A stretch of 64,000 bases of DNA from CAWDVH01 sp963805705 (GCA_963805705.1 CAWDVH010000001.1:2604001-2668000); one strand, 5' to 3'. Numbered from the stretch's first letter, positions 15,829-24,819 are shown. Notes: generated by a model from the letters alone, not told the origin. Program-made: numbers and translations.

Positions 15829-17430
15829 CTAGAGCGACTTGCCGCCGGTTGGCCGGGGCACCCCGGCGGGCGGGACAAGCGGGACGCCGGAGTACCGGTC
15901 CCTGATGGCATCGATGAAATGCCGGGCGCGGATCGTCAGCGCGCCGCCCGCCCTGGCTGACTGCATCTGCAGCCGCCCCTTGGTCACCAGGACACCGAGG
16001 TCAGCACCCTTCCAGCGGTAGTCACCTGCTCCGCTGATGCGCAGGAAGAAGGCCTCGGACTCGTTCTGCAGCTGATGCCAGTCCAGCGCCGCCCGGCGGA
16101 AGACCAGCGCGCCGTCACCGTCGAGCGAGTACTGCCCGGTGGGCGCCGCGGTTTCGAGGTGCTCGACGGCCGGGCTGGTTTCCTTGATGATCATCTGGCT
16201 CCACACATCGGCCGCGGCGAGCTCCTCCCACCGGTCGTTGATCTCGTCGACGTCAAAGTCGAAGTCAACATCCATGAACTCGAGCAGGTGGAAGGCGAAC
16301 AGCGGCATGTCCGCGTAGGCGCCGGCCGTGACGTTGGTGATGGCCGATGCGCCGCTGATGCGGGGGTTCAGCTCGCCCAGGTACACCTCGTCGGCATCGG
16401 TATCGACCAGGACGTCAACCTCGAAGAACCCGCGGTAGCCCTCGGCGCCCAGCCGGTCACCGAGCCGCCGGATCATCGCCACGGCCTTCGCCCGCAGCGC
16501 GCCGGTGATCACCTCGGGGTACATCTCGTTGCCGCACCAGCCCCCGCGGTAGGGAGTGAGCCGCGCATGCCCGGTCAGTTCCGACATGAACGGGCCGACC
16601 ACCGTGCCGCGGCGGGTGAGAACGGCCTCTACCGCCACCGGGCGGTTGTTGATCCGCTTCATGACCTTGATGTCCTGGCCCGAGATATCCGCGCGGTGCC
16701 GCCGCCAGTCGGCCTCGGAGGAGATGAAGAACGTGGTCTTGCCGGAGTCTCCGTACGGGGTCTGGACGACCAGGTCCGACCCGAGCCCGGCGCGATCGGC
16801 CGCTTGCTCCAGTTCCGGCCAGTCGCGCACGGACGTCAGGACGTTCGGGACGCTCGCCACGCCGACCTCGTTGCCCAGCCTGGTGGTCACGAGCTTGGAA
16901 TCCAGGTGCTTGCGCAGCTCGGCCGACGGAAGGAGGAGGTCGTAGCCGAGTTCCTCGCAGATTCGCTCGGTCACCTCGTCAAAGAACACCATCGCGACCT
17001 TCGGCCGCACGCCGCCCGCCCTGCGCCGGTCGATGAAGGCCCGCACCTCGGCGTTTTCCAGCAGCCAGTTGTTGATCTCCTCGCCGCTGCCGAACTCGAT
17101 GTAGGGCTTGCTGCGCGGGGTGAACACGCGCGGGTGCGCGCCGTCCCAGCCGTCGTAATAGGTGATGTAGCTGAAGTTCCTGATCCACCGGTCGAGGCCG
17201 AGCAGGTTGAAGGGCGTTGCGCCGACGAAGTAGATGGGGGTGTCGTTGGTCCGGAAGAAATGCCGCATCTCCGAGATATTGCGCAGCGGCCTGGGCCGGG
17301 CCGGGGCAGATCCGGCCGGGGCAGATCCGGCCGGGGCATAGGCGGCGTCGGTGCCGACGCTGACCTCCGGGGCCTCCGCAGCCTTCCCGGTGCCCGAGTC
17401 ATCGGCCGTGACGGACGTTACCTGGGCCAT
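15829..17430 (-). CDS. ATP-grasp domain protein (carboxylate-amine ligase type)
   Basis: 533 residues. After a disordered N-terminus with AGSAP repeats (residues about 30-45), a pre-ATP-grasp region (50-180) leads into the ATP-grasp fold (about 190-400). LVVQTPYGDSGKTTFFI looks like the nucleotide-binding loop, FEVDVLVD and ELNPRISGASAITN the Mg2+/ATP-binding strand set. Such proteins are often annotated biotin carboxylase, but no biotin carboxylase C-domain motifs are visible; the fold more generally joins a carboxylate to an amine. AGGAGG is 4 nt before the ATG. It lies 69 nt after the FAD oxidase gene and 125 nt before the NylB-like gene. Substrates are unknown. Confidence 0.75.
   Translation of the reverse strand: MAQVTSVTADDSGTGKAAEAPEVSVGTDAAYAPAGSAPAGSAPARPRPLRNISEMRHFFRTNDTPIYFVGATPFNLLGLDRWIRNFSYITYYDGWDGAHPRVFTPRSKPYIEFGSGEEINNWLLENAEVRAFIDRRRAGGVRPKVAMVFFDEVTERICEELGYDLLLPSAELRKHLDSKLVTTRLGNEVGVASVPNVLTSVRDWPELEQAADRAGLGSDLVVQTPYGDSGKTTFFISSEADWRRHRADISGQDIKVMKRINNRPVAVEAVLTRRGTVVGPFMSELTGHARLTPYRGGWCGNEMYPEVITGALRAKAVAMIRRLGDRLGAEGYRGFFEVDVLVDTDADEVYLGELNPRISGASAITNVTAGAYADMPLFAFHLLEFMDVDFDFDVDEINDRWEELAAADVWSQMIIKETSPAVEHLETAAPTGQYSLDGDGALVFRRAALDWHQLQNESEAFFLRISGAGDYRWKGADLGVLVTKGRLQMQSARAGGALTIRARHFIDAIRDRYSGVPLVPPAGVPRPTGGKSL
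17299..17338. repeat. 15-bp tandem repeat inside the ATP-grasp gene
   Basis: GGCCGGGGCAGATCC occurs twice perfectly plus a partial third copy. Being a multiple of three it adds AGSAP pentapeptides to the disordered N-terminus without shifting frame. Confidence 0.8.
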
Positions 17431-17499
17431 TGCCCCTCCTCGGTGAGCCCGGCGGACCTGAGTGCCAGCGTCTCGCGACCGGGCCGGCAGATCAACGCC

Positions 17500-18726
17500 T
17501 CAGGGCTGCGATGACAGGCTGTAGTAATCCTGGTAGACCCCCTGGGCGTGAGCGCGGGCAGATTCCCAGTCCCACGTACGCGGATAGAACCGCGCGGGGC
17601 TGAGGGACCTGACGTAGGGGGATGGGTCGGGCTGGAGGCTCTCCAGCACGTGCCCGGCGAGGCCGGCTGAGCCGGAGACGCCATGCGCATTGCAGGCCGC
17701 GGCCATCACCAGGCCGCGCACGCCGGGCACCGGCCCGACGATGAAGCGGCCGTCGGGCGAGAACGCCGGGAATCCGCGGAAGACCGTGCGGACCCCGGCT
17801 TCGGTGACCGCGGGCGCGAAGGCGGCGAAGTCGCGTGCGAATCCGGCCAGGACATCCCAGTCGGGCGGTACGGCCAGGACCTGCCCGATGGTCACCGCCG
17901 CCGGGTCGAGGCTCAGCCCGTCCGGTTCCCACCCCCCGCAGAGGATTCCCTGTCCTTCGGCCCGGGCGTACAGGCGCAGGTCAGGGACGCGGATAACCGG
18001 CACATCACGGTGCCAGCCCGCCACCGGCCTGGTGACGAAGTATTCGTGACGCACCGGCACGATCGGGAGCTGCTGGCCGGCCAGCGAGGCCACCGCGCCG
18101 GCCCACGGCCCGGCCGCGTTAATCACCAGGTCGGTAGCGACGGCGCGCTGGTCGGTGCGCACGCCCCTGACCGCGCCGCCGGTGATGCGCAGCCCGGTGA
18201 CGGTGGTGTGCGTCGCAAAGGTGACGCCCCGGTCACGCGCGGCGCGAGCGTACGCGGTGACCAGGCTGTTGGGCTGGAGGTAGCCATCGGTGGGGCACCA
18301 CAGCGCCGCCGTGACGCCGGCGGTGTCCAGCATCGGGTACAGCCCGGCGAGCCGGGCGGCGGTGAGGAACTCAACCTCGAGCCCGGCGGACCGCGCGACC
18401 ACGGCCAGCGCCCGGAACTCGTCGGCGCGCGGCGCGGTTGTCGCTATGCGCACGCTTCCTGTCTGGCGCCAGTCGGCCGTGTAGCCCGTCTCCTGCTCGA
18501 TCCGGGCGTAAGCGGCAACAGAGGCCATCGCCAGCATGCAGCGCTCTTTGGTGGCCCGGACCTGCCCGACCAGTCCGGCGGCCTGCCCCGAGGTCGCGCC
18601 CGCGAGCTCGCCCTGCTCCACGACCTGAACGTCGCGGTCGCCGGCCCCGGCCAGGACATAGGCCACGGCACATCCGATGGCCCCGCCACCGACAATCGTG
18701 ACCTCAGCATCCCTGACGTCGGCCAC
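17500..18726 (-). CDS. FAD-dependent oxidoreductase of the DAO family (sarcosine/dimethylglycine oxidase-like)
   Basis: 408 residues. The N-terminal dinucleotide-binding motif VTIVGGGAIGCAVAYVL is followed by the DAO-family covalent-FAD-like segment GATSGQAAGLVGQVR and the C-terminal FAD motif (PDGRFIVGPVPGVRGLVMAA). Members oxidise secondary or tertiary amines of glycine derivatives or amino acids. GTG 18726 is chosen because GGGGAAGG lies 5 nt upstream; the frame continues to 18768 without a well-placed SD. It heads the set with the ATP-grasp and NylB-like genes, so it may process an N-substituted amino acid in the same pathway. The specificity is inferred only from the family. Confidence 0.75.
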   Translation of the reverse strand: MADVRDAEVTIVGGGAIGCAVAYVLAGAGDRDVQVVEQGELAGATSGQAAGLVGQVRATKERCMLAMASVAAYARIEQETGYTADWRQTGSVRIATTAPRADEFRALAVVARSAGLEVEFLTAARLAGLYPMLDTAGVTAALWCPTDGYLQPNSLVTAYARAARDRGVTFATHTTVTGLRITGGAVRGVRTDQRAVATDLVINAAGPWAGAVASLAGQQLPIVPVRHEYFVTRPVAGWHRDVPVIRVPDLRLYARAEGQGILCGGWEPDGLSLDPAAVTIGQVLAVPPDWDVLAGFARDFAAFAPAVTEAGVRTVFRGFPAFSPDGRFIVGPVPGVRGLVMAAACNAHGVSGSAGLAGHVLESLQPDPSPYVRSLSPARFYPRTWDWESARAHAQGVYQDYYSLSSQP

Positions 18727-18839
18727 CGCAGCCTTCCCCGGCCAGGTCCCGGCGACATCGCTGGCCACCTCATCCCGGCACCGCGCCCAGCATACCGATA
18801 AACGATCACCTGCCGCCGTGAGCCGGTCATCATGGACGG

Positions 18840-19238
18840 GTGGGCAGCGAAGACCATGACGTGATCGGCTGGATACGCGAGATCGTGCTGGACAGCCCGG
18901 ACCCTCGGGGGCTGGCTGGCTTCTGGGCCGGCCTGCTCGGCGGGACGCCGGTCGAGTGGTATTCGGGCTGGATCACCCTGGAGCCGCCCCCGCATGGCCA
19001 GCGGCTTTCGTTCCAGGGCACCAGCGCCGGGGCCGCGACCGCGGCCGGATCGGCCCCGCTAGTGCATTTCGACGTCCTGGTCGGCGATCTCATCGCTGCT
19101 CACGAGCGGGTCCTGGCCTCGGGCGGGACCTTCGCCGGCGAGCATGCCTCGCCCCGGCCTGGTCCCGGCGGGCAGGCGGTTCGGTGGCGCGTTTACCGTG
19201 ATCCCGCAGGCCACCCGTTCTGCCTGGTAACCCGCTGA
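18840..19238 (+). CDS. VOC (glyoxalase/bleomycin-resistance) superfamily protein
   Basis: 132 residues, one VOC unit of two beta-alpha-beta-beta-beta modules: IREIVLDSPDPRGLAGFWAG opens the first, VHFDVLVGDLIAAHERVLASGG the second, and the family-typical end RDPAGHPFCLV closes it. VOC proteins are metal-dependent lyases, dioxygenases or drug-binding proteins; this one lacks identifying context. The GTG at 18840 has no SD, and GTG 18861 is an alternative start. It is divergent from the FAD oxidase gene. Confidence 0.7.
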   Translation: MGSEDHDVIGWIREIVLDSPDPRGLAGFWAGLLGGTPVEWYSGWITLEPPPHGQRLSFQGTSAGAATAAGSAPLVHFDVLVGDLIAAHERVLASGGTFAGEHASPRPGPGGQAVRWRVYRDPAGHPFCLVTR

Positions 19239-19370
19239 GATCCTCATCGGGATGAAGTTCGGGATCAGCGGGCAGATCTGTCGATCTGCGGCCATCCCGT
19301 CCGTCGGACTCTATGTCAGGTCCATTTTCCCGGCCGCGGACGTCGGCCGGCCAGGCGCGCGGAGGATTCG

Positions 19371-19679
19371 ATGGCGAAGTTCGTATACATCTACACCGGC
19401 GGTCAGATGGCGGAGACGCCAGAAGCGCAGGAGCAGGCGATGCAGGCCTGGGGGGCATGGTTCGCCGAGCTCGGAGGCTCGATAGCCGACGCGGGGAATC
19501 CGTTCGGTCATTCCGCGACGGTGAGCTCGGGTGGTGTCGCCGACGGCGGCGGCTCCGGTGCGGGCGGTTACTCGATCATTTCGGCCGACTCGCTGAGTGA
19601 TGCGGCGGCCAAGGCGAAGGGCTGCCCGGTACTCGCCGGCGGCGGGACCGTCGAGGTCTACGAGGCCGTCCCGATGTAA
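19371..19679 (+). CDS. YCII/DGPF-domain protein
   Basis: 102 residues with the small ferredoxin-like YCII plan: MAKFVYIYTGG opens the sheet, then the helix AQEQAMQAWGAWFAEL, and the closing GTVEVYEAVPM. The family is related to muconolactone-isomerase-like enzymes and the sigma-factor-associated DGPF proteins; the biological role is usually unknown. GGAGG lies 5 nt before the ATG. The glycine-rich insert GGVADGGGSGAGG is typical of actinobacterial members. Confidence 0.7.
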   Translation: MAKFVYIYTGGQMAETPEAQEQAMQAWGAWFAELGGSIADAGNPFGHSATVSSGGVADGGGSGAGGYSIISADSLSDAAAKAKGCPVLAGGGTVEVYEAVPM

Positions 19680-19802
19680 TGGCCAGGCGGGGCGGCATCA
19701 CTCGGTCCCCGCTGGCCCGGTACGCGAGGGCCGGTGACGGCGGGCCAGGTCTTCCAGCAGGCGAAGTGCCTGGCTGGCCGTCCCGGCGGGCACGAACGGT
19801 CA

Positions 19803-19808
19803 TAGCAT
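19803..19808 (+). promoter_or_regulatory. -10 element for a leaderless DUF1801 gene
   Basis: TAGCAT ends 6 nt before the GTG at 19815, and no SD is present. This favours GTG 19815 over GTG 19809. Confidence 0.35.
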
Positions 19809-19814
19809 GTGATC

Positions 19815-20156
19815 GTGCGTAGCGATGCGCGGGACGTGGATGGCTATCTGGCCACGGTGCCTGCGGGGCGGCGCGCGGTGCTGAGCGAGTTGCGGGACGC
19901 GTGCCGCGCGCTGCTGACCGGCTTTGAGGAGTCCATGCGCTACGGCATGCCCGCCTACAGCCGTAACGGGATCACCGAGATCGCCTGGGCCAGCCAGAAG
20001 CAGTACATCTCCCTGTACGTGATGCGCGGTGAGGTCCTGGATGCCCATCGTGAGCAGCTTGCCCACCTCAGCGTCGGCCCAGCTGCCAGCAGTACGGTAC
20101 GCGCGCCGCGTGCCGCTGATGTCGGCGAGGTGGCAGGATTTAGTGTGGGGCGATGA
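19815..20156 (+). CDS. DUF1801 (YdhG-like) protein
   Basis: 113 residues. Family signatures are the start DVDGYLATVPAGRRAVLSEL, the central MRYGMPAYSRNG and the strand KQYISLYVMRGEVLDAHREQL. DUF1801 proteins adopt a YdhG-like fold of unknown role. The last 25 residues match the family less well (VGPAASS where GK-C-I-R-Y is usual), so the C-terminus is divergent or slightly damaged. The stop overlaps the start of the next gene as ATGA (20153-20156), which implies translational coupling. Confidence 0.65.
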   Translation: MRSDARDVDGYLATVPAGRRAVLSELRDACRALLTGFEESMRYGMPAYSRNGITEIAWASQKQYISLYVMRGEVLDAHREQLAHLSVGPAASSTVRAPRAADVGEVAGFSVGR

Positions 20157-21142
20157 GCGGTCTCAGAGTCCTCTTCATCGGTGGCAGCGGTGTCATCAGC
20201 TCGGCGTGCTCCTGGCTGGCCGTCGAGCGGGGTATCGAGCTGTTCGTACTCAACCGCGGCCGCAGTGAGCGCCGGCCGCTGCCTGCGGGCGTCACGCTGC
20301 TGCGCGGTGATGCCCGCGACCCGGCCTCCGTCCGGCAGGCTGTGGGCGATCATGAATTCGACGCCGTGGTCGACTGGGTTGCCTTCACCCCTGAGCACGT
20401 GCGCGCCGACATGGAGCTCTTCCGCGGCCGCGCCGGGCAGTATGTGTTCATCAGCTCAGCCTCGGCCTACCAGACGCCGCCGGCCCGGCTTCCGGTCCTG
20501 GAATCCACGCCGCTGCGCAATCCGTTCTGGGCCTATTCCCGTGACAAGATCGCCTGCGAGGACGTCCTGATGGCCGCCTACCGCAGCGAGGGGTTCCCGG
20601 TCACGATCGTGCGGCCCTCTCACACCTACGACAGGACGCTCGTGCCGTTCGAGGGCGGCTGGACGGTCCTGGGCCGGATGCGCCGGGCCATGCCGATCGT
20701 GGTTCACGGCGACGGCACTTCCCTGTGGACGCTGACCCATCACCTGGACTTCGCCCGCGGCTTCGTGCCCCTGCTCGGCCATCAGCGCACGATTGGTGAA
20801 GCCTTCCACATCACCTCCGACGACGTGCTCACCTGGAATCAGATCGCCGGGACCCTGGCCCGCGCGGCCGGAGTCACCGCCGACATCGTCCATGTTCCCT
20901 CGGACGCGATCGCGGCGGCCGACCCCGACTGGGGAGCCAGCCTGCTGGGCGACAAGGCGCACTCGATGGTGTTCGACAACTCCAAACTGCGCGCCGTCGT
21001 GCCGGGCTACCGGGCGAGGATCCCGTTCGAGCAGGGCGCACGAGAGATCGTCGCCTGGTACGACGAGGACTCCTCCCGGCAGCAGGCAGATCCGCGCGTA
21101 GACGCGGCGATAGACAAGCTCATCGGCACCTGGCGGCCATGA
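20153..21142 (+). CDS. NAD-dependent epimerase/dehydratase family protein (extended SDR)
   Basis: 329 residues. The Rossmann motif is slightly altered, RVLFIGGSGVISSACSWLAV (GGSGVIS instead of GxxGxxG), followed by the SSAS strand and a tyrosine-lysine pair in AYSRDKIACED. The C-terminal half has a substrate pocket typical of extended SDRs (FHITSDDVLTWNQI). Such proteins act on NDP-sugars or as RNA-binding CSP41-like proteins; the altered motif is also seen in atypical SDRs. It is coupled to the DUF1801 gene by a 4-nt overlap. The product is unknown. Confidence 0.75.
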   Translation: MSGLRVLFIGGSGVISSACSWLAVERGIELFVLNRGRSERRPLPAGVTLLRGDARDPASVRQAVGDHEFDAVVDWVAFTPEHVRADMELFRGRAGQYVFISSASAYQTPPARLPVLESTPLRNPFWAYSRDKIACEDVLMAAYRSEGFPVTIVRPSHTYDRTLVPFEGGWTVLGRMRRAMPIVVHGDGTSLWTLTHHLDFARGFVPLLGHQRTIGEAFHITSDDVLTWNQIAGTLARAAGVTADIVHVPSDAIAAADPDWGASLLGDKAHSMVFDNSKLRAVVPGYRARIPFEQGAREIVAWYDEDSSRQQADPRVDAAIDKLIGTWRP

Positions 21143-21152
21143 CCACGCTGCC

Positions 21153-21169
21153 CCGGCGCATGGCGCCGG
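21153..21169. terminator. Candidate terminator between the convergent SDR and kdpE genes
   Basis: CCGGCGC-ATG-GCGCCGG is a perfect 7-bp stem with a 3-nt loop, 10 nt after the SDR stop and about 90 nt after the stop of the opposing kdpE. Confidence 0.4.
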
Positions 21170-21260
21170 TGGACGCGAGGGCGTCTGGGCGATTTGGGAT
21201 GTACGAGGGTGGTGGCCCTAGAGCAGGAGCCAGATTGGCGGCCTGCAGACCCCCGTCGCC

Positions 21261-21989
21261 TCAGTCGCCGACGGTCGCCGGGTCGGGCTGGAATCGGTAG
21301 CCCATGCCTGGCTCGGTCAGCAGCCAGCGCGGCCGGGCGGGGTCCGGCTCCAGCTTGCGGCGCAGTTGCGCCATGTACAGCCGCAGATTGCCGGCCGCGT
21401 CGGCGTAGCCGGGCCCCCAGACCTCGGTCAGCAGCTGCCGCTGGCTGAGCAGCTTGCCGGGATGGCGCAGCAGCACCTCGAGCAGATGCCACTCGGTCGG
21501 CGTGAGCCGGATGTCGGCCGCGGTGCTGGCCTCGCCGTCCGCGGACGCGGACGGCTCGGTGGTCACCCGCTTGGCGGCCAGGTCAACGATGAGGTCGCCG
21601 AGACGGACCTGCGGCTCCCCGCCGTCGCCAGCGGCGCGGCGCGTGACCGCGCGCATCCTGGCCAGGAGTTCTTCCATCCCGAAGGGCTTGGTGACGTAAT
21701 CGTCGGCGCCCGCGTCGAGGGCTTCTACCTTGTCGGTGCTGTCCACCCGCCCGGACAGCACGATGATCGGCGCGTCGGTCCAGCCGCGCAGGCCCGCGAT
21801 CACCTCGACGCCGTCCAGGTCCGGCAGCCCTAGATCCAGGATGACCAGATCAGGAGGATGGCGGGCCGCCTCCTCCAGAGCCTGCGCGCCGGTGCCCGCC
21901 GTGTGCACCTCGTACTGGCGGACCCGCAGGTTGATCCGCAGGGCGCGCAGGATCTGCGGCTCGTCGTCGACGACCAGGATGCGAGTCAT
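21261..21989 (-). CDS. kdpE: KdpE-type response regulator, copy 1
   Basis: 242 residues, OmpR/PhoB class. The receiver domain (1-118) has the acidic pair D8-D9, phosphorylated D52 (LVILDLGLPDLDG) and K101 (DDYVTKPF). The winged-helix output domain (about 130-235) includes LTPTEWHLLEVLLRHPGKLL and ends at the wing residues LTEPGMGYRF. An Ala/Ser-rich insert (SASADGEASTAAD) lengthens the output domain. It is last in the kdp operon, 18 nt after kdpD, and is the regulator in the usual kdpDE order. KdpE activates kdp transcription under K+ limitation. Confidence 0.85.
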   Translation of the reverse strand: MTRILVVDDEPQILRALRINLRVRQYEVHTAGTGAQALEEAARHPPDLVILDLGLPDLDGVEVIAGLRGWTDAPIIVLSGRVDSTDKVEALDAGADDYVTKPFGMEELLARMRAVTRRAAGDGGEPQVRLGDLIVDLAAKRVTTEPSASADGEASTAADIRLTPTEWHLLEVLLRHPGKLLSQRQLLTEVWGPGYADAAGNLRLYMAQLRRKLEPDPARPRWLLTEPGMGYRFQPDPATVGD

Positions 21990-22007
21990 CTGCTCACCGT
22001 GCCACGC

Positions 22008-24770
22008 TCACCCGTCACGAGGCTCTGGTAACACCGCAGCGGGCGGAAGATCTGCGGGCCCGGCGGCGTGCGGCTCTGGCCGCTCGGCGGCAGGCTCACC
22101 GGGAACGGCACCCCAAGCGGCCGGCTCGCCGGGGGCGGCATCGTCCGCGACTGGCTCGCCGGGGGTGGCATCGTGCGCGGCGGGCTCGCCGAGTGCGGCG
22201 TGAGGCGGACGAGACACCGCCGGTAGCGACAGCGCCATGGTCAGGCCGCCGCCGGGGGTGTCCTCCGCCTCCAGGGTGCCGCCCATCGCCTCGGTCAGGC
22301 CACGGGACAGCGCGAGCCCGAGGCCCACTCCGGTGGAGTTGTCGGTATCACCAAGCCGCTGAAACGGGACAAACATCCGGTCCCGGTCCGTCGCGGGGAT
22401 GCCGGGCCCGCGATCGACGACGCGCAGCTCGACGCGGCCGCCCAGGGCACTGGCGGTCAGCAGCGGCGGCGCCTGCGCGGGCGAGTAGCGCAGCGCGTTG
22501 GCGGTGAGGTTGGCGATCACCCGTTCCAGTATGGCCGGGTCAACCTCCACCTCAGGCAGATCATCCGGTATGTCGACGATGACGGTACGGCTCGCGGGCC
22601 CGAGGTCGTCGAGGGAACGGGAGACAATCTCCTCAAGATCGGCCGGCCGGGGGAACAGCGACATCGCGCCGGCCTGCAGCCTGCTCATGTCGAGCAGGTT
22701 GTCGACGAGATGGGCCAGCTTGTCGAGCGACTCGTCGGCGGTGGCGAGCAGCTCGTCACGGTCGTCAGTGGTCCACTGGATGTCTGGCGAGCGCAGGCTG
22801 GTCACCGCCGCCTTCGCCGAGGCGAGCGGCGACCGCAGGTCGTGGCTGACGGCGGCGAGCAGGGCGGTCCGCATCCGGTCGGCTTCCGCGATCGGCCGGG
22901 CCGCCTTGGCTTCCGCGGCCAGCCGCTGCTGTTCCAGCGCGGCGACTGCGTAGGCCGCGAACGCGCCCAGGAGCCGGCGGTCGGCGGCCGGGAGCGCCCG
23001 CCCGCGCAGGGCGAGGTGCAGGCTGTCGGTCACCGGTACCTCGACGTCCGCGTCCTCAGGCCGCGTGACGGGGTGCTCCCCGGAGGTCGCCACGGGCGCC
23101 CAGCCTCCCGCGGGCCCGCGGGAGGCGTCGGCCCGGCCGGGCCCGCGCTCCAGCAGGGTGACTGAGTCCATCCCGAATGCCTCCCTGACCCGGTCCAGCA
23201 CCGCCGCCAGCGACCGCTGGCCGCGCAGCACGCTGCCCGCCGTGGTGACCAGCAGTTCCGATTCCGCGCTGGCGCGGGCGGCCTGCTTGGTGCGCCGCGC
23301 CGCCCCGTCCACGACCGAGCTGACCACCAGCCCGACCGTGACGAAAACCCCGAGCGCCAGGGCGTTGTTGGTCTCGGAGATAGTGAATTTGTGAATCGGG
23401 GGGGTGAAGTAGAAGTTGAGCAGCAGCGACCCGAGGATGGCTTCGAGCACGGCGGGCACGAAGCCGCCGACCAGCGCGACCGCGATCACCGCGAGCAGGA
23501 AGGCCAGGACGTCGGTGGTCAGGTTGAGCTCGCTGCGCAGGCTGGCCAGGAACAAGGTGACCAGCGGCGCGAGCAGGACCGCCAGGGCGTAGCCGAGGAG
23601 CCTGCGCCGCAGCGGGAGCCCCCCGCGCACCCGCGGCAGGCCGCGCCCGCGCCCCATCTGCGCGTGGGTCACGATGTGCACGTCGATGTCACCGGAGTCG
23701 CGGATCGTCCGCACGCTGACGCCGGGTCCGGTCAGCAGGGACGATAGCCAGGTGCGCCGGCTCGCGCCCAGCACGAGCTGGGTAGCGTTCTCGGCCCTGG
23801 CGAAGGTCAGCAGCGCCTCGTGCACGTCGTCGCCGACGACCTGGTGATAGGTACCGCCCAGCGACTCGGCCAGGCGGCGCTGGGCGGCCAGAGCGGCCGG
23901 GTCGGCGCCGGTCAGGCCATCGGAGGAGGTCACGTGCAGGGCCAGCAGGTCGCCGCCGGACGAGCGGGCGGCGATCCTGGCCGCGCGCCTGATCAGCGTG
24001 TCCCCCTCGGGGCCGCCGGTCAGGGCGACGACAACACGCTCTCTGGCCTCCCACGTCCCGTGGATGCCGTGGGCCGCGCGGTACCGCTGCAGGCCCTCGT
24101 CGACCTTGTCCGCCAGCCATAGCAGCGCGAGCTCGCGCAGCGCCGCCAGATTCCCGGACCGGAAATAGTGGGTCAGCGCCGCGTCGATCTTCTCGGCCGG
24201 GTAGATGTTGCCGTGCGCCATCCGGCGGCGCAGCGCCTCCGGGGTCATGTCCACCAGCTCGACCTGATCGGCGGCGCGGACGACCGCGTCGGGCACGGTC
24301 TCGCGCTGCGGGACCCCGGTGATCTTCTCGACGACGTCGTTCAGGGACTCCAGATGCTGGATGTTCACCGTCGAGATGACGTCGATGCCGGCCTCGAGCA
24401 ACTCCTCGACATCCTGCCAGCGCTTGGCGTTGCGCGAGCCCGGCACGTTGGTGTGGGCCAGCTCGTCGACGAGCGCGATCTCCGGGTGGCGGGCCAGTAC
24501 CGCGTCGAGGTCCATCTCCTCGAAGAACGTGCCGCGGTAGCCGGTCCGGGCGCGGGGGATGACCTCCAGCCCGCGCAGCAGGTCGGCGGTCTGCTGCCTG
24601 CCATGGGTCTCGACGAAGGCGACGACCACATCGGCACCGCGCTCCTGCCGCCGGTGGCCCTCGCCGAGCATGGCAAAGGTCTTGCCGACCCCCGCGGCCG
24701 AGCCGAGGTAGATCCTCAGCTGACCGTGGCCCGCGGGGGCCTGCTGACCCGGATAGTCCGTCTGGCTCAT
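22008..24770 (-). CDS. kdpD: Osmosensitive K+ channel sensor histidine kinase KdpD
   Basis: 920 residues. The N-terminal KdpD domain (15-225) has Walker A GSAAGVGKT (23-31) and DELAHTNVPGSRN. A USP-like domain (about 245-370) follows, then the DUF4118 four-helix membrane block (about 395-500), a GAF-like region (510-620), the HisKA phosphoacceptor H643 (AVSHDLRSPL) and HATPase_c (about 740-850). It senses K+ and ionic strength and phosphorylates KdpE. The last 60-70 residues are a low-complexity GEPxAxxAxP repeat tail absent from typical KdpD. It lies between two kdpE-type genes, 49 nt after copy 2 and 18 nt before copy 1. Confidence 0.9.
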   Translation of the reverse strand: MSQTDYPGQQAPAGHGQLRIYLGSAAGVGKTFAMLGEGHRRQERGADVVVAFVETHGRQQTADLLRGLEVIPRARTGYRGTFFEEMDLDAVLARHPEIALVDELAHTNVPGSRNAKRWQDVEELLEAGIDVISTVNIQHLESLNDVVEKITGVPQRETVPDAVVRAADQVELVDMTPEALRRRMAHGNIYPAEKIDAALTHYFRSGNLAALRELALLWLADKVDEGLQRYRAAHGIHGTWEARERVVVALTGGPEGDTLIRRAARIAARSSGGDLLALHVTSSDGLTGADPAALAAQRRLAESLGGTYHQVVGDDVHEALLTFARAENATQLVLGASRRTWLSSLLTGPGVSVRTIRDSGDIDVHIVTHAQMGRGRGLPRVRGGLPLRRRLLGYALAVLLAPLVTLFLASLRSELNLTTDVLAFLLAVIAVALVGGFVPAVLEAILGSLLLNFYFTPPIHKFTISETNNALALGVFVTVGLVVSSVVDGAARRTKQAARASAESELLVTTAGSVLRGQRSLAAVLDRVREAFGMDSVTLLERGPGRADASRGPAGGWAPVATSGEHPVTRPEDADVEVPVTDSLHLALRGRALPAADRRLLGAFAAYAVAALEQQRLAAEAKAARPIAEADRMRTALLAAVSHDLRSPLASAKAAVTSLRSPDIQWTTDDRDELLATADESLDKLAHLVDNLLDMSRLQAGAMSLFPRPADLEEIVSRSLDDLGPASRTVIVDIPDDLPEVEVDPAILERVIANLTANALRYSPAQAPPLLTASALGGRVELRVVDRGPGIPATDRDRMFVPFQRLGDTDNSTGVGLGLALSRGLTEAMGGTLEAEDTPGGGLTMALSLPAVSRPPHAALGEPAAHDATPGEPVADDAAPGEPAAWGAVPGEPAAERPEPHAAGPADLPPAAVLPEPRDG
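22093..22202. repeat. 30-bp tandem repeats in the 3' end of kdpD
   Basis: Units starting GGCTC(G/A)CCGGG at 22093, 22123, 22153 and 22183 (the last partial). They are in frame and encode a decapeptide repeat of the form GEPxAxxAxP at the KdpD C-terminus. Confidence 0.8.
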
Positions 24771-24819
24771 AGCCTTTCCCCGGTCGGTGCGCTGCGCATC
24801 TGCCAGTCTGCCGGACGGC

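Noticed and set aside
20080..20156. Frameshift at the end of the DUF1801 gene
   Set aside because: The other frame shows VRY, which family members have, but the given frame also aligns acceptably to the end and the ATGA coupling supports it. Left as divergent.
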